Below are positions 16,743 through 27,393 of a DNA stretch of 64,000 nt, piece by piece. Source of the DNA: Candidatus Kuenenia stuttgartensis (GTDB lineage Bacteria; Planctomycetota; Planctomycetia; Planctomycetales; Planctomycetaceae); contig CAMAVB010000002.1 in assembly GCA_945861465.1 (NCBI GenBank), forward strand, positions 40,600 to 104,599. The letters are read 5' to 3'. Below the pieces are notes generated by a model that did no database searches, was not told where the DNA came from, and was given only the letters and a program-made list of their open reading frames with translations. The stretch's first letter is position 1, and every line of letters starts with the position of its first letter. The position numbers were made by a program, and so were the translations under genes.

Positions 16743-19721
16743 CTATCGATTGATGCCGACGTAGAAGCTGAAGATACGTTCGTCGTCTTCGTCTTCGGCA
16801 AGCACGGGGAAGGCGAAGTCGAACGCGAGCGGGACGGGGCCCATCGCGGGAATGACGATGCGAAGCCCGAAACCCACGCTGGTTCGAAACTTATTGAGCG
16901 AGACACTTTCATCGACCGTCCCGAAGTCTGAAAAACCCACAACGCTGATCATGTCGTCTGCCGTGACTGGCATTCGGTATTCCACAGTGCCGAGAGCCTG
17001 AAACGTACCACCGGTGGTGAACCCGCTTTCGCGTGGGGTCACACCACGATAGGAAAAACCGCGGAACGACTGGAATCCCCCTGCAAAGTAGCGTTCAAAC
17101 GTGGGCGTGTCATTGCCGCTGACGCCGATGTTCCCGGCTAACGTCAGGACATGGCGTCCGGTTCCGTCGGGTCGATTATACATCGTAAAGTACTGCCGCG
17201 CATCTGCTTCGACCTTCGGGAATGTGAAGTCGCCGAACGCCTGCTCGTAACCGCCGTCAAGGTAATGACCTTCCGTCGGCATCATTGAAGAATCTCGCGT
17301 GTCGTGCGTCACAGACGCCCGCAGAGTGGACAGGAAATTGCTTCCAATATAAGGCAAAACGCTGGCGGGCGTCGGAGTCTGCGGGTTGCGCATCTCGACT
17401 TGTTCTAGACGTGCTGCCAATGAGCCCGACCATTCCGGCGTGAACTGTTTTCCAAGGGAAATACGACCGCCGTATCGATCTTCAGTCCAGTCCGGATAAA
17501 AGCGATTGAAGTAGAAGCCACTCACACCGAAGCTGTAATCCGTATACAAAAAATACGGATCCGTCCAGCTGACGGCATACCGACTGACCTGATTACCAGG
17601 TGCGGCTTCCAGACGAAATCGCTGTCCGCCACCACGCCAGGCTCGACCTTCGATGATGTCGGAGAGGGTTGTTGGCGGACGGAGGATGTCGAAGTTCGAT
17701 TCGTCCCACACAAACGATCCGACCAAACCGGAGTTGCTGTTAACACCGGCACCAAACATCAGCCGTCCCGTGCGACCTTCAGTCGCGTTCACATTGATGT
17801 CCAGCCATCCTGGCTCGATTTTGCGGAATTGGCCATCGTACGGGCCCCCGTCGATTTTCGGGTCCGTCTGGTCGAGACTCTGGGCACGCACGACTGGTTC
17901 TGCTGCACCGAAATCCTGCGATGTCTCGAATGCAACAGGCTCAAAAGAAAAGAGTCGCGACGGCGTGACCGTACGAAATCCCATCAGGTCCGATTCATAG
18001 ACGGGATGGGCCACGTCATGATTTAACTCTGCCGGTGGGGTGGCCAGTGGCTCAACTTCACGTTGATAACGCGGTCGAGTTGGCTTGGTTTGTCGTTTTT
18101 CCGCGTCATCTGACTCCGCACCTGTGTCACGGTCACTTACCGTATCGGTTTCACCTTGGCGAGTCGATCGCCGACGACCGCTCTTGATAATTTTTGGATT
18201 TGCCAGATCACCCGGCTGCATCTGCAATCGTTCATACAGCGGTCGAACCGGTTCACTGGCATTCGCCGTGTCGGTTTCGTCTCGGCGAGTCAGCCAGTGA
18301 TAATCTTCGTCCGCACTCTGCGACGCAGATCGTTGGGCGGCGACTGAGAATTCCTGAGTCCAGTCATCGGGACCCGACGGAGGTCCCTGAGCGCGATACG
18401 TTCTCGAATCGCCCGAGAATCCGGACTGGCCTGGCTCGACAGGTTCAAACTGGAACCCGATACCAGCTTCAAACAACTGACTTCCGTTGAGTCGCGACTG
18501 TCCACGCCTGATGATTCTTGGGTCTGCCAGATCGCCCGGTTGAATCTGGAGACGGTCTAACGCAACCGTTTGCTTCGTATGGGGATGATCGCCATCGTAT
18601 TTGATGTTGATGTCGCGAACGTAGCGCGGTCGGTCTTCGTCAATTTCAAAGACCAGATCAACAATTCCAGGCTGTTCAGTAAAGTGCGGAACAGGGGTCA
18701 CTGTTGCAAAAAAGTGACCCTTCTCACCGTAATACCCAAGCATCCGGCGGACATCCTTTGCCAGGGGATACGCGCTGTAATAGTCGCCATTATTCAGTTT
18801 CGATTCGGACCTCAGGCGATTCGTCGCGATTGTGGCATTCCCCTCATAGCGAATTTCACGAACCTTGTATTGCTTTCCTTCAGTGACAACAAAGTGCAGA
18901 TTGACATCAGAACGGTCCTTTGAAAACAAAGGTGTACCCGTGACTTCCACGTCAAAAAAGCCCACATTACGGTAGTACTGTTTCAGAGCCTCAACGTCTG
19001 CCGGAATGGTGTCAGGATTATAGATTCCGCCAAAAATCAGGAAGGCTTCCTTGCTGATCAGATTCTTTCTCAGATCTCCATTCGACCAGAAACTGTTGCC
19101 TTCGAATGTTCTTTGTTTGACCTGAACCTTAGGGCCTTCCTCGATCTCGAAAATGACGTCGCGATCGCCGGAGCTGTCACCTTCGATCAGTGTGACTTTA
19201 ACAAAGTAGTACCCCTTGTCCTTATATTCCTGTTCAATTCGATGGACGGCTTCGTTATTCGCGCGGGCATCGAACGGACTGCCCGCCTTCAAGCCAGTCC
19301 ATGCCTTCAGATGCTTGACCTTGACCTTCTTGTTGCCGCGGAATTCCACGCGTTGCACAATTGGTTTTTCGTGAACCGTATAGACCAGAATCAACCCATC
19401 CGGCGTATCGTCGATTCGTTCGTTAACGTTGAAAAACCAGCGAGTCGACATCAATGATCGTTTGTCTTCGAGCATCAGTTGTTCGGAAATTGGTCGCTGC
19501 GGCTGGGCCTGAATTTTCTGCAGAATGACCGACTCCGGAATTGTCTGATTGCCTTCGATGCGAACATCCGCGATCGTCACTTCACCTTCCTGTTGAGCGT
19601 AGATCATCCCCGGCTGAGACACCAACGCGGCGGTGATCGCAGCAATCAACAGAATGCACGAATTCAGCCACAATTGTGGATGGCGTCGGATTCGCCGAAT
19701 CTGAGCGTGCGAACTTGGCAT
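16743..19721 (-). CDS. bamA: Outer membrane protein assembly factor BamA (POTRA + Omp85 barrel)
   Basis: POTRA-like repeats (EVTIADVRIEGNQTIPESVILQKIQ...), barrel end GGFQSFRGFSYRGVTPRESGFTTGGTFQALGTVEYRMPVTADDMISVVGFSDFGTVDESVSLNKFRTSVGFGLRIVIPAMGPVPLAFDFAFPV. Confidence 0.92.
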   Translation of the reverse strand: MPSSHAQIRRIRRHPQLWLNSCILLIAAITAALVSQPGMIYAQQEGEVTIADVRIEGNQTIPESVILQKIQAQPQRPISEQLMLEDKRSLMSTRWFFNVNERIDDTPDGLILVYTVHEKPIVQRVEFRGNKKVKVKHLKAWTGLKAGSPFDARANNEAVHRIEQEYKDKGYYFVKVTLIEGDSSGDRDVIFEIEEGPKVQVKQRTFEGNSFWSNGDLRKNLISKEAFLIFGGIYNPDTIPADVEALKQYYRNVGFFDVEVTGTPLFSKDRSDVNLHFVVTEGKQYKVREIRYEGNATIATNRLRSESKLNNGDYYSAYPLAKDVRRMLGYYGEKGHFFATVTPVPHFTEQPGIVDLVFEIDEDRPRYVRDINIKYDGDHPHTKQTVALDRLQIQPGDLADPRIIRRGQSRLNGSQLFEAGIGFQFEPVEPGQSGFSGDSRTYRAQGPPSGPDDWTQEFSVAAQRSASQSADEDYHWLTRRDETDTANASEPVRPLYERLQMQPGDLANPKIIKSGRRRSTRQGETDTVSDRDTGAESDDAEKRQTKPTRPRYQREVEPLATPPAELNHDVAHPVYESDLMGFRTVTPSRLFSFEPVAFETSQDFGAAEPVVRAQSLDQTDPKIDGGPYDGQFRKIEPGWLDINVNATEGRTGRLMFGAGVNSNSGLVGSFVWDESNFDILRPPTTLSDIIEGRAWRGGGQRFRLEAAPGNQVSRYAVSWTDPYFLYTDYSFGVSGFYFNRFYPDWTEDRYGGRISLGKQFTPEWSGSLAARLEQVEMRNPQTPTPASVLPYIGSNFLSTLRASVTHDTRDSSMMPTEGHYLDGGYEQAFGDFTFPKVEADARQYFTMYNRPDGTGRHVLTLAGNIGVSGNDTPTFERYFAGGFQSFRGFSYRGVTPRESGFTTGGTFQALGTVEYRMPVTADDMISVVGFSDFGTVDESVSLNKFRTSVGFGLRIVIPAMGPVPLAFDFAFPVLAEDEDDERIFSFYVGINR

Positions 19722-19942
19722 GTTCGGGCCTATGAATTGGGAAAAGACTGAGCGGTCTCAGTCCAACAACGGAAGGGAATTTGTCAGAAATGACAGGAAT
19801 CAGCGGATTGACTTGAGACTGGCGATGAGAGGAGAAGCTGTAGCATTGCAGAATTGTGCGTTATGACTCAAGACGAATGTCGAGAGAAAATTGCTGAACA
19901 ATTGCCGAGCTTTGTCACGCCAACGAATTGGCCTTGATTCTG

Positions 19943-20014
19943 TAGGCCGGACCAAGCGGAGCCGCGTTCCGGCAGGTCGGCCCCTTGCCGGACCTGCGCT
20001 TGTTCCGGCCTGCC
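19943..20014. repeat. Family C hairpin (TAGGCCGGACCAAGCG...TTGTTCCGGCCTGCC)
   Basis: Matches element at 46729-46804. Confidence 0.65.
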
Positions 20015-20026
20015 ACAAAATCAAGT

Positions 20027-20145
20027 CCTTAGGCGAGCGGCGGATAAGTTCTTACCGTACAGCGGACTTCCAAGTCCGCCGAAACAAACGACGGACAAGG
20101 ATGTCCGTCGTACAGCAGGTAAATTCTGATCTTCCGCTCGCCTTA
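20027..20145. repeat. Family B palindromic element, diverged copy
   Basis: CTTAGGCGAGCGGCGGATAAGTTCTTACC...GACGGACAAGGATGTCCGTCGTACAGCAGGTAAATTCTGATCTTCCGCTCGCCTTA; same layout as 34813-34939 and 42423-42550. Confidence 0.7.
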
Positions 20146-20348
20146 CAAACCGCTGGCATTCTGGGTGGTCTGGGAGGGAGTTGTGCGTGGCGCGGAAAAA
20201 ATGATCCTTCGCCATTCGAATGCCGATTCAGAAGAAACCGCAGGATCGGCGTTCACGGAAGAAATGCACAGATCAAGCCAGTGAGACAGCAGCGTCTCAG
20301 GTCTTGACGGACTACATTCTCGATAGAAAAGACGACGGGGTTCAAGCC

Positions 20349-21710
20349 ATGGAACGGCTCAGATCCGTATATCTGCTGGCGTTTTTGGCGCTGGCAGCGG
20401 TCCCCGCAGCAGGGCAGCAGCCCGCGCCACCCGACCCGAACGCACCGACATTCGCGGTCGTTGGTGATATCGAGAATTGCAGGACATATCCGATTCCGAC
20501 TGGTTCGACGCTGACTGTCCGACAGGCGGTGCTGAATGCCGGTCTGGTATCCGAGTTCGTCAATGTCATGCTCATTCGTTCGGCACAGGACGTCCCTCAA
20601 CGGACTCAATTCGTCTCAGCAACATCCAGCGACAACGGTGAACGTGTTGGGAATGGCGACGTGCTGGTTGTGCAGTCGATGTCGCCGCTGACCGCTGCCG
20701 TCAGGAAAAACGCCGCACTTCGATCGGACCTCGGTGTCGCTTTCGTGAGTCTGGAACAGGACGGGATTGTGATCGGCGATGTCCTGCAGGCCACACAGAC
20801 TCTCCCGCCTGCAGACGGGCAACTCAAAGTGATTTGCCGGTTTTCGGAGCAAACACCGATCGCGAAAGCAGAACTCTATCATTCAGTTGCACACGGCGAT
20901 GTGATTTCAATTTCACGGAGCGATCGCGCAGTGCTCACGGGCTTCGGCAACAAGTCGCCTACTGTTTCGGAACGGAAGAGCAGTGGCCCCAAAGTGGCAC
21001 GGGACCCATTTATACCAATGACATTGCCAGCGAGCAATCACTCGTTCGCCAGCAGTCCATCCATGTTTCAGTCACTTCAGTTGCCAGAATCACCTGAGCC
21101 ATTGATGGTTCTTCCGGTGCCGGACGGCGATTCGGCGAAAGCAGACGCAGCTGTGCCTGACCATGCCGAGGAGGCTCCTGCCGTCCGGGTTTCTGCACTG
21201 TCCATCAGTCAGGCTGAGGACGTCGGGGACTCTAGCGCCGTGGACAGCAAGATACGTTTTGCTGCCGAATCCATGGACGTCGCTCCGACCGCACCATCAG
21301 AAATACAAATCGGGGAGGTCGCAAATCGAGCAGCGACCGCGTTCAATTTATGGAATCTGATTTTCATCGGCGGGCTGCTGTTGGCAGGAACACTGATTCT
21401 GGCGGGAACAGTGAAGCCCGAATCTGAAGACGATGCGACATCCAGTAAAACGGCCGGCATTCAGAAAGCGTCTGATGGCAGACATGTTGGTGCGCCGCCA
21501 GCCTCGCACGGAAAGTGGACTGAGTCGCCGGGTCCGCACGGAAAGTGGACTGAGTCGCCGGGTCCGCTGAGTGTTGCCATGCCGGTTTCGCGAACTGCTG
21601 CAACGCTGACAAAGATTGAACCGGCGGTCACACACACGCCGCCGGTTGCCGATTCATCGGGCAGCCTTGATCGAGCCCTGCATTTATTGCAGCACCGGAC
21701 AGATTTATGA
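20349..21710 (+). CDS. SLBB-domain-containing exported/membrane protein
   Basis: Signal peptide MERLRSVYLLAFLALAAVPAAGQQ; PTFAVVGDIENCRTYPIPTGSTLTVRQAVLNAGLVSEFVNVMLIRSAQ resembles an SLBB module; C-terminal TM. Confidence 0.6.
   Translation: MERLRSVYLLAFLALAAVPAAGQQPAPPDPNAPTFAVVGDIENCRTYPIPTGSTLTVRQAVLNAGLVSEFVNVMLIRSAQDVPQRTQFVSATSSDNGERVGNGDVLVVQSMSPLTAAVRKNAALRSDLGVAFVSLEQDGIVIGDVLQATQTLPPADGQLKVICRFSEQTPIAKAELYHSVAHGDVISISRSDRAVLTGFGNKSPTVSERKSSGPKVARDPFIPMTLPASNHSFASSPSMFQSLQLPESPEPLMVLPVPDGDSAKADAAVPDHAEEAPAVRVSALSISQAEDVGDSSAVDSKIRFAAESMDVAPTAPSEIQIGEVANRAATAFNLWNLIFIGGLLLAGTLILAGTVKPESEDDATSSKTAGIQKASDGRHVGAPPASHGKWTESPGPHGKWTESPGPLSVAMPVSRTAATLTKIEPAVTHTPPVADSSGSLDRALHLLQHRTDL
21523..21569 (+). 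repeat. In-frame tandem duplication of 30 bp (CCGCACGGAAAGTGGACTGAGTCGCCGGGT)
   Basis: Encodes HGKWTESPGP x2 inside the SLBB protein. Confidence 0.85.
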
Positions 21711-22050
21711 TGTGCGCGATCGACTTTGACTGCTGCCGGATTCGTTCCGTATTTCGCAACCCGCAGACGACCGACCGCTTGACCATGTTTTCAGCACGCT
21801 GGAATATACGCTGCTTTCGAAATCGAAACAGACTCGGATGACGCTCGAAGCCCGGACAGTTCCGCGTTCACACCGATTCAGCCCTGGCTGACGCTTCGCG
21901 TTCGTGGCATTTTTGACCGCGCCGGGGATAATTTCGTGGAAAATCCAAAAGGGCAGCGTTGTCATTCCTCGAACCTTGAATCATTGGTGGTTATAGTTCC
22001 CAAGTGTTGACTGATTTTGATTTCTTGACTCTCCGATTTGATGGCGTTCC

Positions 22051-23238
22051 ATGAAAATCCATGAATATCAGGCCAAACAGCTGTTTCGCGCTGCGGGCGT
22101 CGCGGTGCCGCAGGGGATTGTGGCGAAAACGGCAGACGAAGCCGGGCAGGCTTTTGCTACTCTCGGCGGACCAATTGCCGTCGTCAAGTCGCAAATCCAT
22201 GCTGGCGGGCGAGGCAAAGGGACGTTCAAAGAATTGCCCGCACAGCGTGGAGTTGTGCTCGTGAAGTCTGCGGCGGAAGCGGCTGAAAATGCGAAACGGA
22301 TGCTCGGGCAGACGCTTGTCACAATTCAAACAGGCGAAGAAGGTAAAGTCGTCAATACGCTGTTCGTCGAGCAGGGTGTGAAGATTGCTCGCGAACTGTA
22401 CCTTGGCATCGTCGTCGATCGTGAAGTCGGCGGGCCAGTGCTTATCATGTCTTCTGAAGGCGGCATGGAGATCGAAGAAGTTGCGAAGCACTCCCCGGAA
22501 AAAATTCTGTCCGAGCCATTCGATGCCGTCGCCGGGCTGTATCCTTACCAGGCACGCAAGCTGGCGTATGCTCTGGGTCTGGACGCCACCGCTGTTCGCA
22601 GTGCCGAAAAATTCCTGCCGCAGATTTGTCGCTTCTTTGTGAATTATGACTGCAGCATGGTCGAGATCAATCCGCTCATCATCACGGAAGACAGTCAGAT
22701 GATGGCGCTCGACGGCAAAGTCACGTTTGATGACAACGCTCTGTTCCGGCACAAAGACGTGGTGGCCCTGCGAGATCTGTCAGAAGAGGATCCGTCAGAA
22801 GTGAAAGCTGCTGACACGGGCCTGAGCTACGTCAAGCTGAACGGCAACATTGGATGTCTTGTCAACGGGGCAGGGCTCGCGATGAGCACCATGGACCTGA
22901 TTAAAATACACGGCGGCGAGCCGGCGAATTTTCTGGACGTCGGGGGCGGAGCGAACGAACAACAGGTCACGGAAGCGTTTCGTATCATTCTGGCAGACAA
23001 GAATGTTAAGGCCGTGCTGGTCAACATCTTCGGCGGAATCATGAAATGCGACGTCATCGTTTCGGCATTGCTGAATGCGTACGAAAAAGTGGGTTTCAAC
23101 GTGCCACTGGTCGTGCGGCTGGAAGGGACGAACGTCGAGAAAGCCCGCGAAATGCTGAAGGCCAGTGGTCGTCCCATCATTAGTGCCAGTGACCTGACAG
23201 ATGCAGCTCAGAAGGTTGTAAAATCCCTGGGTATCTAG
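22051..23238 (+). CDS. sucC: Succinate-CoA ligase (ADP-forming) subunit beta
   Basis: [22 protein letters not shown]...[12 protein letters not shown]...[21 protein letters not shown]...[23 protein letters not shown]...[13 protein letters not shown]. Confidence 0.98.
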   Translation: MKIHEYQAKQLFRAAGVAVPQGIVAKTADEAGQAFATLGGPIAVVKSQIHAGGRGKGTFKELPAQRGVVLVKSAAEAAENAKRMLGQTLVTIQTGEEGKVVNTLFVEQGVKIARELYLGIVVDREVGGPVLIMSSEGGMEIEEVAKHSPEKILSEPFDAVAGLYPYQARKLAYALGLDATAVRSAEKFLPQICRFFVNYDCSMVEINPLIITEDSQMMALDGKVTFDDNALFRHKDVVALRDLSEEDPSEVKAADTGLSYVKLNGNIGCLVNGAGLAMSTMDLIKIHGGEPANFLDVGGGANEQQVTEAFRIILADKNVKAVLVNIFGGIMKCDVIVSALLNAYEKVGFNVPLVVRLEGTNVEKAREMLKASGRPIISASDLTDAAQKVVKSLGI

Positions 23239-23290
23239 GCGTTGACAGTGTATTTCAAATTTCAGATCTCAAATTTGTGAAAACAAACTG

Positions 23291-24184
23291 ATGAGTATTC
23301 TTGTTTCCAGATCAACGCGCGTGATCACTCAGGGCATCACCGGGACTTCAGGACTTTTCCATAGCCAGCAATGCCGTGCCTACGCAGCGGAATGTCAGCC
23401 GGGTGTGGATGTTTTCGTCGGTGGTGTCACGCCAGGCAAAGGTGGCACATCCGTCGATGGCTTTGCGGTGTTCAACTCCGTGATTGAAGCTCGCGAGAAA
23501 ACCGGCGCAAACACGTCGATGGTCTTTGTGCCGCCACCGTTCTGTGCAGATGCGATTCTGGAGGCGGCAGACGCAGGGATGGATCTGATCGTGGCGATCA
23601 CCGAAGGCATTCCGGTGATGGACATGCTGCGTGTACGACGTGGACTGGAGAGTTCCAGGTCTCGCCTGATCGGACCTAACTGTCCCGGCGTGATCACGCC
23701 GGGCGTCGCAAAGATCGGGATTATGCCGGGTTACATTCACACACCCGGCACGATCGGGATTATCAGCAAGAGTGGTACGCTGACCTACGAGGCCGCATGG
23801 CAACTGGGCCGCGTCGGCCTTGGACAAAGCACCGCAATCGGCATCGGCGGTGATCCGATCAACGGCACAGACTACATCGACCTGCTTGAGATGTTTCAGA
23901 ACGATCCAGGCACCGAAGGTATTTTGATGATTGGCGAAATCGGTGGCAGTGCAGAACAGCTCGCTGCGGAATACATCAAGTCGTACGTGAAGAAGCCCGT
24001 TGCCGGATTCATCGCGGGACAGACAGCTCCGCCCGGAAAACGCATGGGACATGCCGGGGCGATTATTTCCGGTGGCGGCGGCGGTGCCGCTGAGAAGATG
24101 GAAGCCTTGCGAGCCGTCGGTGTCATCGTCTCTGCCAGCCCCGGCGGCATGGGCGACGCGATGAAACAGGCACTGAAGAAATAA
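23291..24184 (+). CDS. sucD: Succinate-CoA ligase subunit alpha
   Basis: [23 protein letters not shown]...[11 protein letters not shown]...[13 protein letters not shown]...[22 protein letters not shown]. Confidence 0.98.
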   Translation: MSILVSRSTRVITQGITGTSGLFHSQQCRAYAAECQPGVDVFVGGVTPGKGGTSVDGFAVFNSVIEAREKTGANTSMVFVPPPFCADAILEAADAGMDLIVAITEGIPVMDMLRVRRGLESSRSRLIGPNCPGVITPGVAKIGIMPGYIHTPGTIGIISKSGTLTYEAAWQLGRVGLGQSTAIGIGGDPINGTDYIDLLEMFQNDPGTEGILMIGEIGGSAEQLAAEYIKSYVKKPVAGFIAGQTAPPGKRMGHAGAIISGGGGGAAEKMEALRAVGVIVSASPGGMGDAMKQALKK

Positions 24185-24512
24185 GTAGATTTCCGTAGCT
24201 TGACTCTCTGAGTCGAGTGCGATTCCTGTAGCTTGTGCGTATCCGTACAATGCGGTCGTAATCGATTTGTTTGTCGCCGTGGCACTCTGCCGGTGATTGA
24301 AGAATCAAGCGTAGGGCGCACTACACTCCGTCATGATGGCGGCAGAGGCGGATCGGAACACGATTTCGGGCGGTTTTTGCCGACTCGGCGCGTACCATTC
24401 CACCGGCTATGTCCAAATCGTCGCGATTTTTTTCAACGGCCCGCTGCAAAGCTAACATGAGGAATTCGCGCGTACGCCACCGTCAATACGACGTTTTAGA
24501 AGCGAGGACGTT

Positions 24513-24577
24513 CGGGGCAGAAAAATGTATGGGCAGAAAAATAGCAGCCATTTTTTGCCCAACATCTTTTTGCCCAT
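24513..24577. repeat. Hairpin repeat GGGGCAGAAAAATGT..GGGCAGAAAAATAGCAGCCATTTTTTGCCCAACATCTTTTTGCCC
   Basis: Two nested inverted GGGCAGAAAAAT / ATTTTTTGCCC units. Confidence 0.6.
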
Positions 24578-24893
24578 GATGTTGAGGCCCGACGATAAAT
24601 CTTAGCCCGGCAGCGGATCGTTGATTTTTTGGAGGGGGCGTTGCCGCCTCAGACGGCTTTGCGGCGAATCGATGCGTGATTGCCGTGGCCTATTTTGCAA
24701 TAGTTCATACCTTCGCGGCCTCGCTTCGCCGACGTCTCGCCGTTGATGTCACTCATCGAAGATTGCGCAATGATTTTCCGTTTTGCTGACGATTTCAATC
24801 AACTCTACGGTTTCTCACCTCATCTTCGCGGAGCCTTTCTTACGTGTCGCCTGCTTTTCTCCACTTCAAATACATTTACGGACATGTACTAGT

Positions 24894-25171
24894 TATGAAA
24901 AAGACCTGACCGCAGCGTTAAAGGCTAAACACGCAGCGGACCTTTTCATCGGAGGCAGCGTCGATCTGTCCAGCGAGACGATCACATTGTGGCGCGGTTG
25001 CCTCCCGCCACTCACGGTTCCGCTCTCGGCATTTGAAAAATCCGGAGACGGGACCAGACCGGTTTTGCCAGGTTTGCAGTGACTGATTTCGGCCAGACGG
25101 TTCGGCTTGGACGCTACGAGGCAGCTGCCGATGCGAACCACTATGAGTTCGATCCCGACTCATCCGGCCTC
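24894..25171 (+). pseudogene. Possible decayed small ORF with a frameshift near 25055-25065, C-terminus merging into a C-rich repeat
   Basis: TSYEKDLTAALKAKHAADLFIGGSVDLSSETITLWRGCLPPLTVPLSAFEKSGDGTRP in one frame, then FARFAVTDFGQTVRLGRYEAAADANHYEFDPD in the next frame. Confidence 0.4.
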
Positions 25172-25387
25172 CGGCCACCTTCTCCCCCTTCCCAGGGGGA
25201 GAAGGGACTTCGAGAAACTTTGTGAAAACACGACGATAAATCCTTAACGGCGTTGCCCAACGGGGTTCACATCGCCTCAGGATGTTTCCGTTCCACCATC
25301 GAAAGTTGTGGACCCCGTTGGGCCTGAGTCCACCCTGTAAGCCAAGTGCTCTTGACTGCACATTTATCTCGCTCGGTTGGCAATGAC

Positions 25388-25475
25388 TCGTTGCACGGCG
25401 TAGCCAACGCGCCGCGTTTGTTCGTATTTGAAATTTGAAATACAAAGGTCGGGGCATTGCTCACGCGGTTAGACG
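25388..25475. repeat. Palindromic element with TTTGAAATTTGAAAT core and arms CGGCGTAGCCAACGCGCCGCG / GGGGCATTGCTCACGCGGTTAGACG
   Basis: Same arm family as 16570-16681. Confidence 0.6.
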
Positions 25476-25507
25476 CCTCGCAAGCGAGTTGATGATGAAT
25501 TTGCAGA

Positions 25508-27373
25508 CTACTGCTGAGGAACACTGGATGCTCCACTTTCGTCGTCCGGAGCAGGGTCGTCCAGACGCACGAGCAGCCAGCTTTCGACCTTTTCGGGGCC
25601 GAAGTGAACCAGTACCGGAGCTTCAGCCTGAGTCAGGTTGTACAAACCAGTCTCGACAACAATGTCCTCGCTCTCACCAAAGCGCACGGCGACTCGTTGA
25701 GTCTCCTTATCGACTTGTCCCTGAATGGTCTGAGTCTCATCTGTTTCTGTGTTATACAGCGTACCGCTGACAATGCCTTCCTTACTGACAGCCAGTTGCA
25801 CGATGCGAGTCGGATCGACGTCGTTCTCACCCGCTGACACTGTGAACGTTCCCAGAGCCAGCCACTCCGCCTTCTGTGCTTCCTCTTCACTGGCAGGCGC
25901 AGGAACCGTTGCCAGGTCCGCCGCGCTTTGGGCGAACTCAGTGCTTGTCGCAACCTCATCCCCGTTGATGTAGACCGAGTTGTCGTTGTAGACGACATTG
26001 CCGCCCTGACCGTAGTCGTAGTAAACCGGCTCAACCCAGACGGTGGGTGGTGCTTGCCATGTGAACCAATTGACACAGGCCGCGTATGTCGGAACGGTCC
26101 ACCAAAATCTCCATGGACGATTGGCGAAGCCATAGCCATAGTTCCAGCCACCCCAGCGACACGGATGGCCGTACCACCAGTTGCCGCGGAAGCAGCCGGG
26201 ATTGCGGTGGTGCCAACGAAAACTGCTGTGAACGCCGACACCCCAGCCCGCCCAAAAGGCCGCTCGGTTCGGATGAACTCCCCGCCAGTTGTGCATTCCG
26301 CCAATCTGATTCTGCCAGCGATTGTTGATGCTGGTCACACGACCTCGATCAAGATTGGCCCACGTCGGACGATTGCTGATGGCGACGTTGTTACCAACAT
26401 TGATCTGCCCGATATTTACCGACCCATTGTTAATGACGTTGTTTCCAATATTGTTTCCATTGCCATTTCCAATGTTTGGTCGATTGCCGATGCCGTTGCC
26501 CACACCCGGTCGATTGCCGATGCCGTTGCCCACACCCGGTCGATTGCCGATGCCATTGTCGATTCCGGGTCGATTCCCGATGCCATTGTCGATTCCCGGT
26601 CGATTCCCGATCCCGTTACCTATGCCTGGACGAGTTGTCCCCGGTAATGGCGCAGGACGCAGCTTGTCCATTCCCAGGAAATCCCCAACGTCACCAGCGG
26701 ATGGCCGACCGCCATTGCCCGGAAGATTTGGACGACTCCCAGCTCCCGGCAAGTTCGCGTTGGGACGACCGCCGTCGGGACGGTTAGGGAGATTCACGTT
26801 AGGGCGGCCGCCGTCTGGACGATTAGGAAAATTCCCGTTGGGACGGTTTCCCGCGCCACCACCCAGTCCGGGAATGCTGGGACGGTTTTCGGGACGATTC
26901 GGCAACGTGTTACCTGGATTGCTGCCTTGACCTGGCAACTTGTTGCCCGGCAAAGTCGTTGGCAACGATGGACGGGTGCCTGGTTGTGATGGCCGTGTTG
27001 ATGGGGTTGATGGCCGCGTCGATGGTTTCAAACCACCAGATGGCCGGTTGACCTCCGGACGACTGGGCGTCGCCGGGCGAGTCGTCGGGCGATTCACCGA
27101 CGGTCCGCTGACGTTCGGCCGACTTGGTGACGGACCACTTGGTGATGGACGACTTGGTGATGGACGACTTGGTGATGGACGACTGGCTCCCATGCTCGGA
27201 GCGCTTGGTCGAGTGGCCGGACGGGAAGCTCCACCGCCCCCGCCACTTCGCGCCGCACCGCCACCACTTCGTGCAGCTCCACCGCCGCCACGAAATCCCT
27301 GAGCGGAAATCTCAACCGAAAACAGCCCCACCATGATCCAAAGCGCAAGAACGCTGAATGTGATTTTTCTCAT
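25508..27373 (-). CDS. Exported low-complexity Gly/Asn/Pro/Ser-rich repeat protein
   Basis: Signal peptide MRKITFSVLALWIMVGLFSVEISAQGFRGGGG; SPSRPSPSRPSPSRPSPSGPSPSRP; GNGIGNRPGIDNGIGNRPGIDNGIGNRPGVGNGIGNRPGVGNGIGNRPNIGNGNGNN. Confidence 0.85.
   Translation of the reverse strand: MRKITFSVLALWIMVGLFSVEISAQGFRGGGGAARSGGGAARSGGGGGASRPATRPSAPSMGASRPSPSRPSPSRPSPSGPSPSRPNVSGPSVNRPTTRPATPSRPEVNRPSGGLKPSTRPSTPSTRPSQPGTRPSLPTTLPGNKLPGQGSNPGNTLPNRPENRPSIPGLGGGAGNRPNGNFPNRPDGGRPNVNLPNRPDGGRPNANLPGAGSRPNLPGNGGRPSAGDVGDFLGMDKLRPAPLPGTTRPGIGNGIGNRPGIDNGIGNRPGIDNGIGNRPGVGNGIGNRPGVGNGIGNRPNIGNGNGNNIGNNVINNGSVNIGQINVGNNVAISNRPTWANLDRGRVTSINNRWQNQIGGMHNWRGVHPNRAAFWAGWGVGVHSSFRWHHRNPGCFRGNWWYGHPCRWGGWNYGYGFANRPWRFWWTVPTYAACVNWFTWQAPPTVWVEPVYYDYGQGGNVVYNDNSVYINGDEVATSTEFAQSAADLATVPAPASEEEAQKAEWLALGTFTVSAGENDVDPTRIVQLAVSKEGIVSGTLYNTETDETQTIQGQVDKETQRVAVRFGESEDIVVETGLYNLTQAEAPVLVHFGPEKVESWLLVRLDDPAPDDESGASSVPQQ
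26479..26628 (-). repeat. 30-bp tandem repeat (about 5 copies) coding for (GIGNRPGxxN)n
   Basis: CCCACACCCGGTCGATTGCCGATGCCGTTG units in register. Confidence 0.9.
27121..27182 (-). repeat. 15-bp tandem repeat (GACTTGGTGATGGAC)n coding for (SPSRP)n
   Basis: Direct reading. Confidence 0.9.
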
Positions 27374-27393
27374 CGTGACAATGCCTTTCGAGG

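Noticed and set aside
23348-24250. 300-aa minus-strand ORF
   Set aside because: Antisense to sucD
26479-26628. CRISPR-like regular 30-bp repeats
   Set aside because: Contiguous tandem units with no spacers, in-frame in a low-complexity protein gene
26322-27302. Plus-strand repeat ORFs (26322-26930, 26940-27302)
   Set aside because: Antisense frames kept open by the tandem repeats of the 25508-27373 gene
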